In this document: positions 26,803 to 34,812 of the stretch, piece by piece
Layout: each line of letters starts with the position of its first letter
How positions within the stretch are numbered: the first letter of the stretch is position 1
Origin: Desulfocucumis sp964643075
GTDB lineage: Bacteria > Bacillota > Desulfotomaculia > Desulfotomaculales > Desulfocucumaceae
Assembly (NCBI GenBank): GCA_964643075.1
Contig: CAZXQO010000016.1
Location: 1 to 64,000 of the forward strand
Direction: 5' to 3'
Length of the DNA: 64,000 nucleotides
Notes under the pieces: model-generated
What the model was told of the DNA's origin: nothing
Seen by the model: the letters and a program-made list of their open reading frames with translations, nothing else
Database searches by the model: none
Translations under genes and position numbers: made by a program

Positions 26803-26817
26803 CCAAGGGGGCTAATA

Positions 26818-27318
26818 ATGGACCCGGCAAGAGAGATAGTTGAGATACAGGTGGGGATTGCCGATTTAAAGCTGACAAGGGAACCCGGTCGATTAATCAC
26901 CCTTGGGCTGGGTTCTTGCGTGGGTGTAAGTTTATATGACCCGATAATTAAGGTGGGCGGCCTGCTTCACGTCATGCTTCCGGACAGCACACAATTTAAC
27001 AATGTTCATAAGCCATCCAAATTCGCCGATACGGGGATACCCCTGATGATCAAGGAGTTACAGAAATTCGGAGCCAGGGTGAACCGGCTACAGGCCAAGT
27101 TGGTAGGCGGAGCACAGATGTTTTCGGGTCTGGATGAAAAAATGACATTGAACATCGGCTTGAGAAATACACAGAAGTCCAGGGAAATGCTTTCACAATT
27201 CAACATCAGGATACTGGCTGAGGATGTAGGAGGCAATCGCGGGCGGACTATGATTGTAGATACCTCCAACGGGGACGTAACGATAAGAACTATGGGCAAT
27301 AAGTTAAGGGTGATTTGA
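26818..27318 (+). CDS. cheD: Chemoreceptor glutamine deamidase CheD
   Basis: 166 residues. CheD deamidates Gln residues in chemoreceptors and, in Firmicutes, is held by CheC. The catalytic Cys and His are seen in ITLGLGSCVGVSLYDP (residues about 27-42) and GGLLHVMLPDS. The later VGGAQMFSGL and NIGLRNTQKSREML are family features. cheR follows directly, and cheC lies two genes on, as expected for the CheC-CheD system. Confidence 0.95.
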   Translation: MDPAREIVEIQVGIADLKLTREPGRLITLGLGSCVGVSLYDPIIKVGGLLHVMLPDSTQFNNVHKPSKFADTGIPLMIKELQKFGARVNRLQAKLVGGAQMFSGLDEKMTLNIGLRNTQKSREMLSQFNIRILAEDVGGNRGRTMIVDTSNGDVTIRTMGNKLRVI

Positions 27319-27319
27319 T

Positions 27320-28090
27320 ATGGATTTTACAGAATTTAAACGCCGTATGCTTGGCCAGTTCCGCCTTGACTTGCAGAGCTATAAGGAAAACCAGTTAAAA
27401 AGACGGCTAGAGAGCATGATGGTTAGACAAAAGGTTGCTTCCTTTGGCGAATTATTTAAATTTCTTACGGAAGATCGCTTGGCCTATGAAACATTTCTAG
27501 ACCAGTTGACTATAAATGTATCTGAATTTTTCAGGGATCTACAGCGCTGGAATGATATTCAGAAAACGATTTTGCCAGCGTTGCTGCAAAACAGGTCCAC
27601 TTTGAAAATTTGGAGTGCCGCCTGTTCCAACGGGCCGGAGCCCTATTCTCTGGCGATTCTGCTGGATGAAATGACTCACGGCAAAATGCACCGCCTGGAC
27701 GCCTCAGATATTGATAAAAACATACTTAGCGCGGCAGCCATAGGAAAATATAACCAGGACATGGTCCGTAACGTCAGCCCGCAGAGGCTGCAAAAATATT
27801 TTACCAGGGAAGGAAACTATTATCTGGTTAATGATGCTATAAAAAAAAGGGTTAATTTCAAACGCCATGATTTGTTGCTTGAACCTTACGGTCAGGGTTA
27901 CGATTTGATTGTATGCAGGAATGTAACCATTTATTTTACCAGGGAGGCCCAGGACAGGATTAATAGTAAATTTTCCCAGGCTCTAACGATGGGAGGGATC
28001 TTCTTCATTGGAGGAAGCGAAATGATTTTTAACTATCAGGAACTGGGGCTGGAGAAAGTGTTGCCTTGTTTTTACCGCAAGGTGGCATAA
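27320..28090 (+). CDS. cheR: Chemoreceptor methyltransferase CheR
   Basis: 256 residues. CheR methylates receptor glutamates using S-adenosylmethionine. Motifs seen are NVSEFFRDLQRW, the SAM-binding IWSAACSNGPEPYSLAILL (usually ACSTGEEPYS), DASDIDKNIL and the catalytic CRNVTIYFTREAQDRI, in which Thr replaces the usual Leu of CRNVLIYF. No C-terminal receptor-tethering pentapeptide domain is needed at this length. The matching esterase cheB is not in this window. Confidence 0.95.
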   Translation: MDFTEFKRRMLGQFRLDLQSYKENQLKRRLESMMVRQKVASFGELFKFLTEDRLAYETFLDQLTINVSEFFRDLQRWNDIQKTILPALLQNRSTLKIWSAACSNGPEPYSLAILLDEMTHGKMHRLDASDIDKNILSAAAIGKYNQDMVRNVSPQRLQKYFTREGNYYLVNDAIKKRVNFKRHDLLLEPYGQGYDLIVCRNVTIYFTREAQDRINSKFSQALTMGGIFFIGGSEMIFNYQELGLEKVLPCFYRKVA

Positions 28091-28091
28091 G

Positions 28092-28167
28092 TTGGGGACA
28101 TACCTTCCGAAAATAAAATAAAAGTATGGGGTATAGCCTAACTAGGAAGGTGTGTACCCTAACCTTA
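28092..28167 (+). repeat. Short MITE-like repeat, family 3, copy 2
   Basis: TTGGGGACATACCTTCCGAA at the left and AGGAAGGTGTGTACCC at the right are imperfect inverted ends around an AT-rich middle. It aligns along its length with 15098-15174 and lies between cheR and cheC. Confidence 0.6.
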
Positions 28168-28185
28168 ATTGTGCGGGGTGATATA

Positions 28186-28809
28186 TTGACCAAAAAGTCT
28201 AGTTTTTCAGAAGTTCATTTGGATGCTCTGAAGGAAATCAGCAATATCGGTATGGGTAACGCTGTTACATCCTTGGCCCAGTTGGTCGACCGCAGGATCG
28301 ATATGAATGTGCCTCTGACCCGTTTTCTGCCGCTGGAAGAAACGATATCACTGGTGGGTGGGCCGGAGGAAATAGTATCTTGTGTAAGTTTAAATATTTC
28401 CGGCGATGTGCCTGGTATGGTACTTTTTATATTTGATTCCCAGAGTACTTTCCAAATGGTTGATTTATTGATGGGGATGAATTTGGGAACCACCGCCGAC
28501 TTGGATGAAATGGCGGAATCGGCCGTAAAAGAGATAGGTAATGTGCTGACCGGTTCCTTTATTGGCGCACTGTGCCAGATGACGCAGTTGAATATGGTTA
28601 CCGCTGTGCCCATGTTTGCCTTTGACATGCTGGGGGCCATATTAACTTCCCTGATGGTGGCCAGTGGCAGGGTGGAGGATCAGGTGCTGGTAATACAGAC
28701 ACAGCTATTCCAGGAGAAGGAGGTCAATATTAAAGGGAATTTCTTTTTGTTAACTGAGCCCGGCTCCATTCAGGTGCTTTTTAAAGCTCTGGGACTTGCC
28801 GTGGAATAA
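28186..28809 (+). CDS. cheC: CheY-P phosphatase CheC
   Basis: About 207 residues. Two phosphatase motifs of the form D/S-x3-E-x2-N are intact: DALKEISNIGMGNAVTSL (about residue 11) and SAVKEIGNVLTGSFIGAL (about residue 110). CheC removes phosphate from CheY-P and binds CheD. The TTG at 28186 follows GGGGTGAT; in-frame codons from 28126 would run through the inserted repeat, so I reject the longer form. Confidence 0.93.
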   Translation: MTKKSSFSEVHLDALKEISNIGMGNAVTSLAQLVDRRIDMNVPLTRFLPLEETISLVGGPEEIVSCVSLNISGDVPGMVLFIFDSQSTFQMVDLLMGMNLGTTADLDEMAESAVKEIGNVLTGSFIGALCQMTQLNMVTAVPMFAFDMLGAILTSLMVASGRVEDQVLVIQTQLFQEKEVNIKGNFFLLTEPGSIQVLFKALGLAVE

Positions 28810-28848
28810 GTAATAACGGAGTTAACATTATTTAGGAGGGGAATATCA

Positions 28849-29220
28849 GTGTCGAAGAAAATACTGATTGTAGACGATGCCGCGTTTATGCGCATGATGA
28901 TTAAAAACATTGTGGCTAAAAACGGTTATGAAGTGGTTGGTGAGGCCGAAAATGGCAAGCAGGCGGTGGAAATGTACGCCAATTCATCTCCCGATGTGGT
29001 GACCATGGATATTACCATGCCGGAAATGGACGGCATTGATGGAGTTAAGGCCATCCGCTCCATCGATCCGAATGCTGTTATTATAATGTGTAGCGCTATG
29101 GGTCAGCAATCCATGGTTATGGACGCCATCCAGGCCGGCGCCAAGGATTTCATTGTCAAACCGTTCCAGCAGGACAGACTGCTGCAGGCACTGGAAAGGG
29201 TTCTCAGCAGGGGTAAATAG
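28849..29220 (+). CDS. cheY: Chemotaxis response regulator CheY
   Basis: 123 residues, a stand-alone receiver domain. The acidic pair is in ILIVDDAAFMRMMIKNI, the phosphoacceptor is Asp54 in VVTMDITMPEMDGIDGV, the Ser of IIMCSAMGQQ serves as the switch residue, and Lys of FIVKPF completes the site. It signals to FliM/FliY. GTG start behind TAGGAGGGG. cheA is not nearby. Confidence 0.96.
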   Translation: MSKKILIVDDAAFMRMMIKNIVAKNGYEVVGEAENGKQAVEMYANSSPDVVTMDITMPEMDGIDGVKAIRSIDPNAVIIMCSAMGQQSMVMDAIQAGAKDFIVKPFQQDRLLQALERVLSRGK

Positions 29221-29272
29221 TTGAAAGTACAGCTAATTAACATTTCGTTCGCCGTGGAAGGAGGGGAATCTG

Positions 29273-30271
29273 TTGCAGGAAATATTATCCCAGGGGGAAA
29301 TCGATTCTTTATTGGAGGCACTGACCTCCGGCAAGATTGATGCTGAAGAGGTAAAACAAGCCGGGCCGGTGGCTGTACATACAAAAGCTTACGATTTCAG
29401 GCGACCCAATAAATTTTCAAAAGATCATCTAAGAACCCTGGAAATGCTGCATCAGAATTTTGCCCGGCTACTTTCTAGTTTTCTGTCAGGATATTTGAGA
29501 TCTTCTATAAATATTGAAGTTGCGTCTGCCGGCCAAATGATTTACGAGGAATTTATCCGTTCCATTCCCAGCCCGACTGTCATTTCTGTGCTGGAGCTCA
29601 ACCCCCTGGAGGGAGCGGTTCTGATGGAGACAAACAGCCAGGTTATTTTTCCCCTTATAGATTTGATGTTTGGCGGGCCGGGCAGCAGTACGGAAACAAT
29701 CAGGGAGCTTACCGATATAGAAGTGTCGGTGGTCCGTAAGCTTTACCTTAGGATGCTGGAGCACCTGTCACAGGCCTGGCACGATCTTTTTCATATAGAT
29801 CCGGTTATACAGGGTATAGAGACTAACCCCCGGCTGCAGCAGTTGTATTCACCCAACGAGGTAGTGGCCCTGATAACCTTTTCAGTGTCTTTGAATGATG
29901 AGCCCAGGGGCCTTATAAATTTATGCCTGCCTTTTATCGTGCTGGAGCCGATGATATCCCGGCTTTCCGTACGCCAGCAGTTTTTAAGACAGTCTGGCGG
30001 CCCGAAGGAAGAAGATTTGAAATGGCTGCGATACTGGCTGGGTTACTCAGATGTGAAAATGGATGTCGTTCTGGGAGAGGCTGACGTAACAGTAAATGAT
30101 TTTTTGATTCTTAATCCGGGAGATGTTTTGATTTTAAGCCGCCGTATGGATCAGGATCTCGGCCTTTATGTCGAGGGAGAGCTTAAATTCGGGGTTCAGG
30201 CCGGCAGGCTGGACAGTAAATTGGCCGTCCAGGTAGTGGCTTTGACTGAAGGGGGCAGGGGTAATGGTTGA
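29273..30271 (+). CDS. fliM: Flagellar motor switch protein FliM
   Basis: 332 residues. The N-terminal CheY-P-binding peptide is EILSQGEIDSLLEAL. The middle CheC-like domain contains DHLRTLEMLHQNFARLLSSF and LMFGGPGSST, and the C-terminal SpoA domain contains VKMDVVLGEADVTVNDFLIL. FliM joins FliG and FliN/FliY in the C ring. TTG start behind GAAGGAGGGG. It overlaps fliY by 8 bases. Confidence 0.96.
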   Translation: MQEILSQGEIDSLLEALTSGKIDAEEVKQAGPVAVHTKAYDFRRPNKFSKDHLRTLEMLHQNFARLLSSFLSGYLRSSINIEVASAGQMIYEEFIRSIPSPTVISVLELNPLEGAVLMETNSQVIFPLIDLMFGGPGSSTETIRELTDIEVSVVRKLYLRMLEHLSQAWHDLFHIDPVIQGIETNPRLQQLYSPNEVVALITFSVSLNDEPRGLINLCLPFIVLEPMISRLSVRQQFLRQSGGPKEEDLKWLRYWLGYSDVKMDVVLGEADVTVNDFLILNPGDVLILSRRMDQDLGLYVEGELKFGVQAGRLDSKLAVQVVALTEGGRGNG

Positions 30272-31511
30272 TAATAACGCGCTTAGCCAGGCAGAGATTG
30301 ATGCCTTGTTAAAGGGTTCTGCCGGCGAGCCGGAAGATATTACGAAGCAAAACGGGTTTTCCGGGGAAGAGGTAGCACCTCCCGAAGCCATACTGGACTA
30401 TGTTGTTGAGGAGGAGAACGGATATTTAACCCCCGAGGAAAGAGATTCCCTGGGAGAAATAGGTAATATTACCATGGGTTCGGCATCAACCACTTTATCA
30501 GAGTTGCTCAGGCAAAAGGTAGTTATTACCAGCCCCAAGGTACACATTGTTTCCCAGGAAAAGATGTTTAGCAGTTTTGCTGTACCCTATGTTTTTATTC
30601 AGGTGGAATACGTAACAGGTTTGCAGGGCTTTAACGTTCTAGTGCTGAAACAAAGGGACGCCAGTATAATAGCCAATCTTATGATGGGAGGAGACGGTAC
30701 GGAACTGTCTGAAGAGATAGGCGAATTGGAAATAAGCGCCGCTTCGGAAGCCATGAACCAGATGATCGGCACAGCGTCCACCTCCCTTTCGAATATGTTC
30801 AGCCGCTCCATTAATATATCGCCCCCCGTCACCAATGTTCTAAAAAGTCAGGAAGCCATGAAATATCGCCTCCCTGCGGGTGATCCGGTGGTGATAATCT
30901 CTTTTAATATGCAGATAGGCAGCCTGCTGGATACTGAAATCATGCAGGTTTTAAGTATAGAAACGGCTAAAGAGGAGGCTGCTCTGCTCTGGGAATACCT
31001 GATGGGTATGTCCTCAGTGGAGGAGAATCAGGAGGAACCCGCTGCCGATGTATCTTACACTGATGAAATCGCGCCATCTCCATTGGTGACTGACAGTTCG
31101 GCAACTCATGACGCCATGGATGTTGACATTAACCAGAACCGGCAAGCGCTTGCTCCTCAGGTGCAAACGTATGGCAGTCAGCCCCCCGGACCACAGACAG
31201 CTCCAAAAACTGTTGCCTACTCTTTCCCTGCTTTGAGTGAGGTAGAGCAACGCAAGATGGAATTGCTGCTGGACGTTCCTTTGAAGGTAAGTGTAATTCT
31301 GGGACGAACTAAAAGGCCCATTAAAGAGGTGCTTAACCTGACCCCCGGGGCCATTGTGGAGTTGCATTCCCTGGTGGATGAGCCGGTGGAAATTCTGGTA
31401 AACGGCACTCTGGTGGCCAGGGGCGAAGTGGTGGTTGTTAACGAAAATTTCGGCGTACGGATTACCAGCATTATCAGTCCGGAAGAAAGAATAAAGCAAT
31501 TGCGGGCATGA
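30264..31511 (+). CDS. fliY: Flagellar motor switch phosphatase FliY
   Basis: 415 residues. An N-terminal EIDALL peptide (NALSQAEIDALLKGS), then a CheC-like region with two intact phosphatase motifs (DSLGEIGNITMGSASTTL near 59; SAASEAMNQMIGTAST near 157), a Pro/Gln/Ser-rich linker (about 255-320) and a C-terminal FliN domain (VPLKVSVILGRTKRPIKEVL to GEVVVVNENFGVRITSI). FliY is both C-ring subunit and CheY-P phosphatase in Firmicutes. Last gene of the flagellar operon, ending at a terminator. Confidence 0.95.
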   Translation: MVDNNALSQAEIDALLKGSAGEPEDITKQNGFSGEEVAPPEAILDYVVEEENGYLTPEERDSLGEIGNITMGSASTTLSELLRQKVVITSPKVHIVSQEKMFSSFAVPYVFIQVEYVTGLQGFNVLVLKQRDASIIANLMMGGDGTELSEEIGELEISAASEAMNQMIGTASTSLSNMFSRSINISPPVTNVLKSQEAMKYRLPAGDPVVIISFNMQIGSLLDTEIMQVLSIETAKEEAALLWEYLMGMSSVEENQEEPAADVSYTDEIAPSPLVTDSSATHDAMDVDINQNRQALAPQVQTYGSQPPGPQTAPKTVAYSFPALSEVEQRKMELLLDVPLKVSVILGRTKRPIKEVLNLTPGAIVELHSLVDEPVEILVNGTLVARGEVVVVNENFGVRITSIISPEERIKQLRA

Positions 31512-31539
31512 AAAAATACCCCCAGCGGGGGTATTTTTT
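31511..31539. terminator. Bidirectional terminator ending the flagellar operon
   Basis: AAAAAATACCCCC (31511-31523), AGC loop, GGGGGTATTTTTT. The A-run and T-run make it work on both strands. It also overlaps the stop of the convergent DUF1015 gene at 31538. Confidence 0.9.
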
Positions 31540-32890
31540 ATGTTAGCTTTGCTATAAGTATGCCGGTTGGTAGTTTTGGGTAGAAAAAGGTGGATTTCTG
31601 CGGCATCTTTTCCCCGTTGGTGGCAACTTCCGTGACTTCTTCAACCAAAGTGGGATTTAAAAAGAAAACCATCTGGTATTCACCGCTGTCCACTTTTTTC
31701 AGTGCGTTTTCCTCTTCCCGGGTGTAGGTAAGATTACTTTCGCTGGCCCGCTGTTCCCCCCCGATACCCAGATATTCTTCCATGATCAGTGTATGCAGTA
31801 CAGAAACATCCAGGCCGCGCCAGGCACGGGACCTGTCCTTGGGCATAAATTTATCGATATTTGTGTCTTTACGTATGGTTAAAATATAACCCGACCCGTT
31901 GCCCGTATACAGTCCGAAAGCATGGTTGTGACCGGCGGTACTTTCTGATACGTTCAGAAAGCTTCTTGCAGCAAGGGTATCCATAAAGTCTTTAAAATTA
32001 CCATACCCTGGGCTAATGGGAAAAGGTTCAATTTCAAAATTGTTCTGAAGCTTGAAAACCAATTCATCTGCAACCTGGTCAGGTAAATTTTTTACCAGCC
32101 TGTGGGTGGGAAATACCACCAGACCCGGGTCGTAAAGGTTGACCAGAGTCATCATCACAAAATCATATGGCTGCAAGCCGTCTTTTGCTTCGTAATTCTT
32201 ACCGCGCATAATATTCCTGTAATTTAATGCGGTTTCATAACGGTGGTGCCCGTCAGCGATAAAAATAATTTTTTCCTTAAGTGAATGTTGAATCTGAGCG
32301 ATTAGATCGTTATCCTTTATAGCCCATAACATGTGCTGCTGCCCGTCTTCAGCTGTAAAACAGCTATCCGGTGCCTCATCCAGGCTTTCCGCGGTGATTT
32401 TTTCCACTTGTTTATCAGGATCGGAGTACAGACCGAATATAGGGCTGAAATTGGCCCCGCAAGCCTGCATCAGGGACAGGCGGTCGGCCTTGTGTTTGGG
32501 CAGTGTCTCTTCGTGGGGCAGCACAACTCCTTTTTCGTAAGGCTCAATTTTAACGCCGGCTATTATGCCCAGGCGTGTTTTTGTTTCCCCGCCTGCTGTA
32601 AACTGCTGTTTGTATATGTATACTGCCGGCTTGTCCTCTATTGCCAGGATGCCCTTTTCCTGCCAGAGGGCAAAATCGGCCGCCGCCCTGGAATAGCGGT
32701 TGTTCTGGTCATCGTCCCCGGGGTATGTTTTACCGTATTCAAGTCTTATTATATTGTAGGGATGCCGCCGGTAATATCGATCCTGTTCTTCGGCATCAAT
32801 AACATCATAAGGTGGGGTGATTACTTCGGCCAGGTCCGGCACCAGCGCGGTGTTGTAACGCAGGCCCCGGAGTGGTGATATGTATGCCAT
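31538..32890 (-). CDS. DUF1015 family protein
   Basis: 450 residues, beginning AYISPLRGLRYNTALVPDLA and then EVITPPYDVIDAEEQDRYY and NIIRLEYGK, the conserved start of DUF1015 proteins. Further features are ADGHHRYETALNYR and DFVMMTLVNLYDPGLVVFPT. The family is widespread and conserved; its biochemical function is not established. No membrane segment. It lies 59 bases downstream of mazG on the same strand, probably one operon. Confidence 0.9.
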   Translation of the reverse strand: MAYISPLRGLRYNTALVPDLAEVITPPYDVIDAEEQDRYYRRHPYNIIRLEYGKTYPGDDDQNNRYSRAAADFALWQEKGILAIEDKPAVYIYKQQFTAGGETKTRLGIIAGVKIEPYEKGVVLPHEETLPKHKADRLSLMQACGANFSPIFGLYSDPDKQVEKITAESLDEAPDSCFTAEDGQQHMLWAIKDNDLIAQIQHSLKEKIIFIADGHHRYETALNYRNIMRGKNYEAKDGLQPYDFVMMTLVNLYDPGLVVFPTHRLVKNLPDQVADELVFKLQNNFEIEPFPISPGYGNFKDFMDTLAARSFLNVSESTAGHNHAFGLYTGNGSGYILTIRKDTNIDKFMPKDRSRAWRGLDVSVLHTLIMEEYLGIGGEQRASESNLTYTREEENALKKVDSGEYQMVFFLNPTLVEEVTEVATNGEKMPQKSTFFYPKLPTGILIAKLT

Positions 32891-32949
32891 CGTCAGTCCT
32901 CCCGGTAGTTTGTGGTATTATTCTATAACAATATATATATTCCTGCTGA

Positions 32950-33270
32950 TTATTCTTCTTTTCTGGTCCAGCGATTACCGTCCCGGCTGCGGTACTTTTC
33001 CATAACCTGCTTAAAGGCCGTTTCCAGGTCTATCTGCTGGGAATTGGCATAGCAGAGCAGTATGAACAATATATCGGCCAGTTCAAGGGCCATATCCCCT
33101 GCCGGCTCATCCGGTTTCTTCGGTTTCTGGCCAAACTGGTGGTTTATTTCCCTGGCCAGTTCACCCACTTCTTCGATAAGCCTGGCCAGCATACTTAAAG
33201 GTGTCCAGTATCCTTCCTTGAACTGGCCTATCCATTCATCCACTTCCTGCTGCATTTGCCTGACATCCAT
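32950..33270 (-). CDS. MazG-like nucleotide pyrophosphohydrolase
   Basis: About 106 residues, one MazG fold. The metal-binding signature is split between LIEEVGELAREINHQFG (ExxE) and DMALELADILFILLCYAN (ExxD). Such proteins hydrolyse (d)NTPs to monophosphates and remove aberrant nucleotides. Start ATG 33270 follows GGAGGGAATAG; the upstream in-frame TTG (33297) lacks a ribosome site. Substrate cannot be told from sequence. Confidence 0.88.
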   Translation of the reverse strand: MDVRQMQQEVDEWIGQFKEGYWTPLSMLARLIEEVGELAREINHQFGQKPKKPDEPAGDMALELADILFILLCYANSQQIDLETAFKQVMEKYRSRDGNRWTRKEE

Positions 33271-33449
33271 ATGAAAACTATTCCCTCCGTTAGCCAATTT
33301 TTCAACATTTTAATGTTATCACATTCCGGAACATAAATGAATCTTGAACTGCCGCGTCGTTTTGCACCGGCAAAAACCGGCTAATGTTCAGTCATATTTG
33401 GGACATAGCATAAGTATATTTTTTAAAATGGATTAACGGGGGGATGGTC

Positions 33450-34160
33450 ATGTTGTTACCGCCCAAGTTCATGCTGAATAAAAAAAGGAATATGGTGCTG
33501 CTTGGCGTGGCGTTAGTGCTGATATTAGTGGTTTGGGGCGTGGTTTTTCTGTACGCAGATCCGGGGTTGGCGCCGGAAAAACTTTTTAACAGCAGCCTGC
33601 AGAATACCCTGGCCAGTCACAGCTATCGCTATGCTGTAGAGGTGAAACAAAATGGCCGGGACGTAATTTCTACCGTCAACGGGGAAAGGGTGGAGCCCGA
33701 CCGGGTGCATATCAAGGGCTCTATGCTGAAATCCAAGGATATAGAGTTCATACAGATAACGGACACCACTTACATGAAAGATCCCTGGTCCACCCGCTGG
33801 ATAACCCTGGAGGGCAGCAAACTGGCTCAGGCGGAGCTTTTTATGACGGAATTCAACCCCCTTTCACTGTTCAATTTTAAAAATGTGCTGCAAATAAGCT
33901 ACAATGGCAAAGAAAAGCTGGACGGGGTAAAAACCGTATTGCTGCAATTAAAGCCAACTGTAGCCAATCCTTACCTGGAATTTAAATATGTTGATTATGA
34001 CTACAAAATATGGGTTGACCCTAAAGAGCAGTTAATCAGAAGGGCTGTTATGGAAGCCAGGCCAGCCGGGGGGGGAAAGGGTATGCTGGTGGATATGAAA
34101 TTCTGGGATTTCAATAAACCCATCGTCATTGAAAAACCAGGCTTGGAAGTGGGCAGTTAA
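33450..34160 (+). CDS. Membrane-anchored hypothetical protein
   Basis: About 236 residues: a short basic head (KFMLNKKRN), one transmembrane anchor (VLLGVALVLILVVWGVVFLY) and an extracytoplasmic domain of about 200 residues with many beta-strand patterns (SYRYAVEVKQNGRDVISTVN, VKTVLLQLKPTVANPYLEFK). It resembles the LolA/LppX-like or sigma-regulatory outer-domain folds only loosely, so I give no function. The ATG at 33444 directly abuts the GGGGGG, so ATG 33450 is the better start. It ends just before the terminator/promoter region of hpt. Confidence 0.65.
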   Translation: MLLPPKFMLNKKRNMVLLGVALVLILVVWGVVFLYADPGLAPEKLFNSSLQNTLASHSYRYAVEVKQNGRDVISTVNGERVEPDRVHIKGSMLKSKDIEFIQITDTTYMKDPWSTRWITLEGSKLAQAELFMTEFNPLSLFNFKNVLQISYNGKEKLDGVKTVLLQLKPTVANPYLEFKYVDYDYKIWVDPKEQLIRRAVMEARPAGGGKGMLVDMKFWDFNKPIVIEKPGLEVGS

Positions 34161-34184
34161 GGACGGTTGAGGTGGCTGAACTCG

Positions 34185-34213
34185 TTGACAATATGCAACC
34201 CCCCTGTTATAAT
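34185..34213 (+). promoter_or_regulatory. Consensus sigma-A promoter for hpt-guaA
   Basis: TTGACA (34185-34190), exactly 17 bases, TATAAT (34208-34213): perfect -35 and -10 hexamers. Initiation near 34220 gives a leader of about 35 bases before the TTG start at 34255. Confidence 0.85.
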
Positions 34214-34254
34214 AATCCAGATTTTCAGGATTATATATCAGGGGGGGGTTTTTA
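34197..34254 (+). terminator. Terminator hairpin overlapping the hpt promoter and ribosome site
   Basis: AACCCCCCTG (34197-34206) pairs with CAGGGGGGGGTT (34239-34250), with an inner ATAATCC/GGATTAT stem (34212-34218 and 34228-34234), and is followed by TTTTATT. It can end transcripts from the upstream gene. The right arm is also the hpt Shine-Dalgarno, and the left arm lies in the promoter spacer, so promoter-proximal transcripts lack it. Confidence 0.75.
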
Positions 34255-34797
34255 TTGCATCCTGACGCTAAAAAGATACTGGTTGGGGAAAAGGACATCA
34301 ACTCCCGGGTCAAGGAACTGGGAGATTTGATTTCCGGGGATTATAGGGATACAGACGGCCTGTTGGTAGTGGGTATATTAAAGGGCGCGGTTATATTCAT
34401 GGCCGACCTGGTGCGCCAGCTGACCATTCCTGTGGAACTGGACTTTATGGCCGTGTCCAGTTACGGAAAGGCGAGCGAGTCCTCCGGGGTGGTAAGGATA
34501 ATGAAGGATCTGGAGCACAATATCCAGGGCAAACATTTATTAATAGTGGAAGATATAGTGGATACAGGCCTGACCCTGAAATACCTGAAAGAAAATCTGG
34601 AAACCCGGGGCCCGTCCAGTTTAAAAATTTGTACCTTGCTGGACAAGCCTGCCCGGCGTAAGGTCAATGTGGAGGTCAACTACAACGGCTTTATCATCGG
34701 GGACGAGTTTGTAGTGGGTTACGGGCTGGACTATAATGAGAGATACCGCAATGAAAGAAGCATTTTTATATTAAAGCCCGAGGTCTACGCCTCGTAG
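34255..34797 (+). CDS. hpt: Hypoxanthine-guanine phosphoribosyltransferase
   Basis: 180 residues. Makes IMP/GMP from hypoxanthine/guanine and PRPP. The PRPP-binding loop is HLLIVEDIVDTGLTLKYL; the start ILVGEKDINSRVKELGDLIS and the flexible-loop VSSYGKASESSGVVRIMKDL are typical; base-binding KPARRKVNVEVNYNGFIIGD is near the end. TTG start 6 bases after GGGGGGGG. In an operon with guaA, 16 bases downstream. Confidence 0.93.
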   Translation: MHPDAKKILVGEKDINSRVKELGDLISGDYRDTDGLLVVGILKGAVIFMADLVRQLTIPVELDFMAVSSYGKASESSGVVRIMKDLEHNIQGKHLLIVEDIVDTGLTLKYLKENLETRGPSSLKICTLLDKPARRKVNVEVNYNGFIIGDEFVVGYGLDYNERYRNERSIFILKPEVYAS

Positions 34798-34812
34798 AAC
34801 GGAGGAACAACT

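Noticed and set aside
28126..28185. A longer CheC starting at 28126
   Set aside because: These codons run through the family-3 repeat and have no ribosome site; TTG 28186 has GGGGTGAT.
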